Assembly (NCBI RefSeq): GCF_050908995.1
Contig: NW_027484933.1
Coordinates: 62,001-126,000 of the forward strand
Direction of reading: 5' to 3'
DNA length: 64,000 bases
Source of the DNA: Andrena cerasifolii
Taxonomy: Eukaryota > Arthropoda > Insecta > Hymenoptera > Andrenidae
In this document: positions 60,279 to 64,000 of the stretch, piece after piece
How the letters are laid out: every line of letters begins with the position of its first letter
Position numbering within the stretch: position 1 is the stretch's first letter
Made by a program: the position numbers and the translations under genes
Notes under the pieces: generated by a model
What the model saw: only the letters and a program-made list of their open reading frames with translations
What the model was told of the DNA's origin: nothing
Databases searched by the model: none

Positions 60279-63008
60279 TACACAGTAGCAGACGAAGTTG
60301 ATAATGTTTGCTCCTATAATATTGTCGCGATGATAGACACAGGCTCGCCTATCAGTCTGATCAGAGATGATTTCGTTCCTCTCCGCGCGCGAAAACCTAT
60401 TGTTGGAAACGGTAATGCGTATTACGGAATAAACGGTTCGAAATTGAATGTTTCAGCGTTGTTTTCTACTAATTGTAGTGTGGGTGATGTTCCGTTGAGT
60501 CTAATTTTTCATATCGTACCTGAGGGAACGATGAACTGTGCCGCGTTATTGGGAAGAGATTTTATATCGTCCCCGCATATCACTGTATCATTAAAAGAGA
60601 CCGCGGTAGTTTCTAAAAGAGATTGTAACCCCGCGACAGATAACAAGCAGAGTGATGCACCGAACGAGATTTTGCTCATTGATTATGCTGGTGATGAAAA
60701 GTCCAACAGTCAGAATTTGAACGTTAACCCGCGAATTAGTCATAGTGTATCCGAAAGACTTAAAGAGTTATTTACGGAAGTATATTTAAATAATAAGTGC
60801 GCAGATCGCGATCCGAAAAGTGATGTAGAAATGGTAATTAGTCTGAAGCATGATCAACCCATCAGTTTCCGACCGCGCAGATTGGCGTTCTTGGACAAAG
60901 AAAAACTGAAAGTCATTTTGGATCAGCTGTAGCGAGAAGGAATCATTCGACCGAGCGACTCGGCGAACGCGAGCCCGATTGTACTTATCCGTAAAAAGAA
61001 CGGTGAAGTGCGATTATGCATTGACTATAGCGTAGAAAATCTGTTTGGCGTCGCGACCGATTTTAGCAATTTATTCACCAAAGCTCGCGACGGAGTTACA
61101 TTGTGATGCAAGCTCTAGTGGGTTCGGAGCTATTTTGATGCATAAGCAACCGGATGGATTACTTAAACCGGTGTTTTATTTTAGCAAACGGACTACCGAA
61201 GTGGAGTCCAAGTACCACAGTTTCGAATTGGAATGTTTAGCTGTAGTGTACGCTGTCCAGAGGTTTCATATTTATTTATATTATATTATTATATAAACGG
61301 GAGAACCCATTAGACTACAAAATATAAACATAATGTACAAGAAGTATAAAATATAAAATTAAAATATAGATAAAGAAAACAAGATATAAAGAACACAAAC
61401 GTAACAGTCTACAAACAAGCAACAAGACTAAACCAATGAGCGGACATTAAGGAGATAGGGGAGATGACAGACTCCTCAAAAGTATGGCCCCAAACTTAGT
61501 TAGGGAGTCCAAACACAAACAATATTGGCAGGGCACTGGTCCAACTCACTCATAGCGCGATTAATGGGGTCAAATTTATCAATATTTGTTTGGTATTAAA
61601 TTTAAAATACTCACAGACTGCGATAGCTTCCGGTTAACACTAGGGAAAAGTAATATCAATCCGCGTATCTCTAGATGGGCTCTTTTCTTGGAGCCCTATG
61701 ATTATAGTATTGAGCATTGACCAGGGACGAAGATGTCTCACGTCGATGCACTCAGTCGATGCCACAGAGTACTTATATTGGAAAGTACCGGGTTTGAACG
61801 AATTTTATCGGTAAAACAAGACAAAGATGAGGAAATCATAGAAATTCGAGACCGATTGGAAAACGAGGAGGACAAATATTTTGAATTACGCGATGGATTG
61901 GTCTACCAGAAGACTAAAGACCGAGGATTATTGTTTTATGTACCGAAATGCTTAGAAGATAATGTCATCCGCTCTTGTGATGACGATATTGGACATTTGG
62001 GGATCGACAAGGTCGTAGATAATTTAACTCGTGTGTACTGGTTTCCGAAACTTTGCGAAAAAGTAAAGAAATATATTGCTAATTGTTTAAAGTGTATTGA
62101 ATTCTCGCCGACTAGTAGGAAGCGCGAGGGATATTTGCACAGTCTACCAAAAGGGAATATACCTTTTCAGACAATTCATGTCGACCCTTTAGGACAGCTT
62201 GAAAAATCAGGTCGTGGATTCAAGCATATTTTGTCAATCGTTGACGGGTTCACTAAGTTTATACGGTTATATCCCTGCAAATCTACCACTACCGACGAGA
62301 CGATAGGACATTTGAGCGACTATTTTCGATCTTATAGTAAACCAAAGCGATTAGTAAGCGATCGTGGAACTTGCTTTACTTCCAGCAAATTTGCGACTTT
62401 TATTAAGGAATGGGCCATCGAGCACGTGTTGGTTGCTGTGGGTACACCTCATGCAAACGGCCAAGTCGAACGGGTTAATCGGACAATTTCACCAATGCTA
62501 GCAAAATTAGTCGAGTCACCAAATAAGTGGAGTAGCGCATTGATCTGCGTCGAATATGCGTTGAATAATACATTATGTCGGTCTACGGGTACCACACCCA
62601 GCGAGTTGCTGTTTGGAATTGCGCAATCCAGAAAACCTAACGATCAGTTGCGTGAACTTCTACAATCGTTGTTCACGGAAGAACGAGACCTTCCTTCCGT
62701 TAGAGATGCCGCGTGTACAGTTATTTCTGAAATTCAGGAGGAGAATTCTCGTAACTACAACAAGAAGCGAAAACCCGCCACTGTTTATAAAGAAGGCGGC
62801 TATGTAATGATTAAAAATTACGATACGACACCAGGAGTGAATAAAAAACTCATTCCGAAATAAAAAGGACCTTATGTTGTGAAAAGTGTGTTAGATTTCG
62901 ATCGATACGTCATTTCTGATATTGATGGATTTCAGTTGACCCAGATACCTTATACCGGAACTATAAGTGCGGACCATATGATGTTATGGGACTCAGGCCA
63001 ATGTAATT
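60279..63008 (+). pseudogene. Pol with RT core deleted, non-LTR insertion in RNase H
   Basis: The protease has MIDTGSPISLI (about 60330). After RHFDQ-type linker sequence a TAG follows at about 60930, then RKKNGEVRLCIDY of the RT start. The sequence jumps directly to RNase H (LHCDASSSGFGAIL) at about 61035, so the catalytic RT palm is missing. RNase H is split at 61278-61581. The integrase (61733-62863) has HVDPLGQL, SDRGTCF and NGQVERVN, but the first His of the zinc-binding HHCC motif is replaced (DDDIGHLG). A TAA at 62861-62863 precedes a further 48 codons in frame to 63008. Confidence 0.85.
61278..61581 (-). mobile_element. 5'-truncated non-LTR retrotransposon fragment
   Basis: Interrupts RNase H of the SAP-Gag element. 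Flanks ATATTTATTT (61268-61277) and ATATTTGTTT (61582-61591) look like a 10-bp duplication with one mismatch. On the minus strand the insert ends in an ATAATAATATAA-type tail, as in I/Jockey/R1-like elements. No coding domain is left. Confidence 0.6.
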
Positions 63009-63215
63009 AATGTAAATTATGTATGATATCGTATTTTTTATGTTACTTCGTTTATTTTTTTCTTGTGTATTGATCATGTGTGTATGTTTTATTTCTTACG
63101 TCTGTAGATTCAGTTTGTATTCACAGTAGTGATGTTTGTAAGTTGCGTTTAATTTTGTATCAAAGCAATTCTTTCTTTTTGTGTTCTTTACTGTTTTGGG
63201 AAAATTTTATCTTTG

Positions 63216-63471
63216 TGTAATGACCGGGACGGTCATATTGTCAGTATGGCCGAGGCTATAGGCAGAGAACTGCGTAGCGGCGGTGCTCTTTGAAGGCAGG
63301 CGTGCCTGGCCGCTGCGTTTTGGCGGTGCCTTCAGTGGCCCGCCGGTGCCCCGCGGAGGGATCCACGTCTAGCCGCGGATGTCCGGGAAGAAACAAAGTC
63401 ACAGTTAGTCACTCGCTGGCATCCCGTTTGTAACGAACGATCAATAAACCTTATTTCACTTTTCTCCTACA
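63216..63471 (+). repeat. 3' LTR of the second SAP-Gag element
   Basis: 256 bp, TG...CA ends, AATAAA near 63444. It borders A/T low-complexity DNA directly. Confidence 0.88.
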
Positions 63472-64000
63472 AATTTTTTTTTAAAAATTAAAAAAAAAAT
63501 ATTTTTAAAAAAAAATTTTTAAAAAAATTTTAAAAAATTAAAAAAAAATAGAAGAAAATTAAAAATTAAAAAAAAAATAATAAAAATAAATATAAAAAAT
63601 ATATATTTAGAAAAAAAATTTAAATTTAATTTTTTTTTAAAAAAAAGCTAAAAAATTAAAAAAAAAAGAGTTAAAAAAAAATTTTAAAAATATTTTAAAA
63701 ATTAGAAAAAGAATTTTAAAAAAATAAAAAATATTTAAATTATAAAGAAAAATTTTTAAAAAATAAAAAAATACTTACAAAAAATTAAAAGACAAAAATT
63801 TTTTAAAAATTAAAAATAATAATAATAAAAACAAAAAAATAAAAAATATTAAAAAAAATTTTTTTTAAAAATTTAAAAAACATTTTTAAAAAAAAAAATT
63901 TTTTAAAAAATTAAAAAATAAAAAAATTAGAAAAAATATAAAGAGAAAAATTTTAAAAAATTAAAAAAAAATTAAATATAAAAAGAATAACTAAAAATTT
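63472..64000. repeat. A/T low-complexity block to the window end
   Basis: A-rich on the plus strand; no gene. Confidence 0.85.

Larger units (their letters stand above)
58553..63471 (+). mobile_element. Second SAP-Gag gypsy-type element, decayed
   Basis: A truncated 5' LTR (58553-58766) and a complete 3' LTR (63216-63471, 256 bp, TGTAATGACC...CTCCTACA) bracket gag-pol on the + strand. The first 40 or so bases of the 5' LTR are lost to A/T sequence. The core of RT is deleted, a piece of a non-LTR element has inserted in RNase H, and several in-frame stops exist. It is related to the intact element at 8056-13058 by gene plan, but has different LTRs. Confidence 0.88.

Overview
The window is a repeat-rich, gene-poor stretch of an animal genome, most probably an insect and perhaps an ant or another hymenopteran. 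That placement is inference: it rests on the short GT-AG introns, the AT-rich background, and the mixture of Ty3/gypsy, Ty1/copia, hAT-like and pogo-like elements with a Polinton/Maverick (adintovirus-like) element. I found no rRNA, tRNA, CRISPR array or bacterial operon. No complete host gene is recognisable; the only host-like coding sequence is a two-exon fragment near 4.3-4.5 kb.

Layout. 1-3.1 kb is the late (capsid) module of one Polinton/adintovirus-like element on the + strand, cut by the window edge. 3.1-6.9 kb holds a YqaJ-like gene remnant, a 145-bp minisatellite and a series of small inverted-repeat DNA transposons, one nested in another. 6.96-16.44 kb is a decayed copia-type element (minus strand). 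It is split by a young gypsy-type element (8056-13058) whose single gag-pol frame starts with a SAP domain. A second young gypsy-type element (16441-21548, identical LTRs by eye) sits in the copia 5' LTR. It appears to express pol through a canonical -1 slippery site at the gag stop.

21.6-36.3 kb is the second, more complete Polinton/adintovirus-like element. Late genes on the minus strand are: phospholipase A2 plus a core-like basic segment in one frame, adenain-like protease, penton-like minor capsid protein, a small Asn-rich protein, double-jelly-roll major capsid protein and a 175-aa-type protein. On the plus strand are the packaging ATPase, a conserved unknown, a fibre-like coiled-coil protein and a retroviral-type integrase with a chromodomain. 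The protein-primed family B DNA polymerase is on the minus strand. Its capsid genes are open, while the polymerase, integrase and protease are broken. The 1-3.1 kb module is an inverted near-copy of 22.3-25.5 kb.

36.6-39.2 kb is a copia fragment split by a solo LTR. From 39.2 kb to the end, blocks of nearly pure A/T are interrupted by elements: two long-arm fold-back elements of one family, two solo LTRs, an 11-kb gypsy-type element with 1.6-kb LTRs and unusual small ORFs before gag and after pol, and a decayed second SAP-Gag element. Most boundaries were set from terminal repeats and target-site duplications read directly from the sequence. Comparisons between copies were done by eye.
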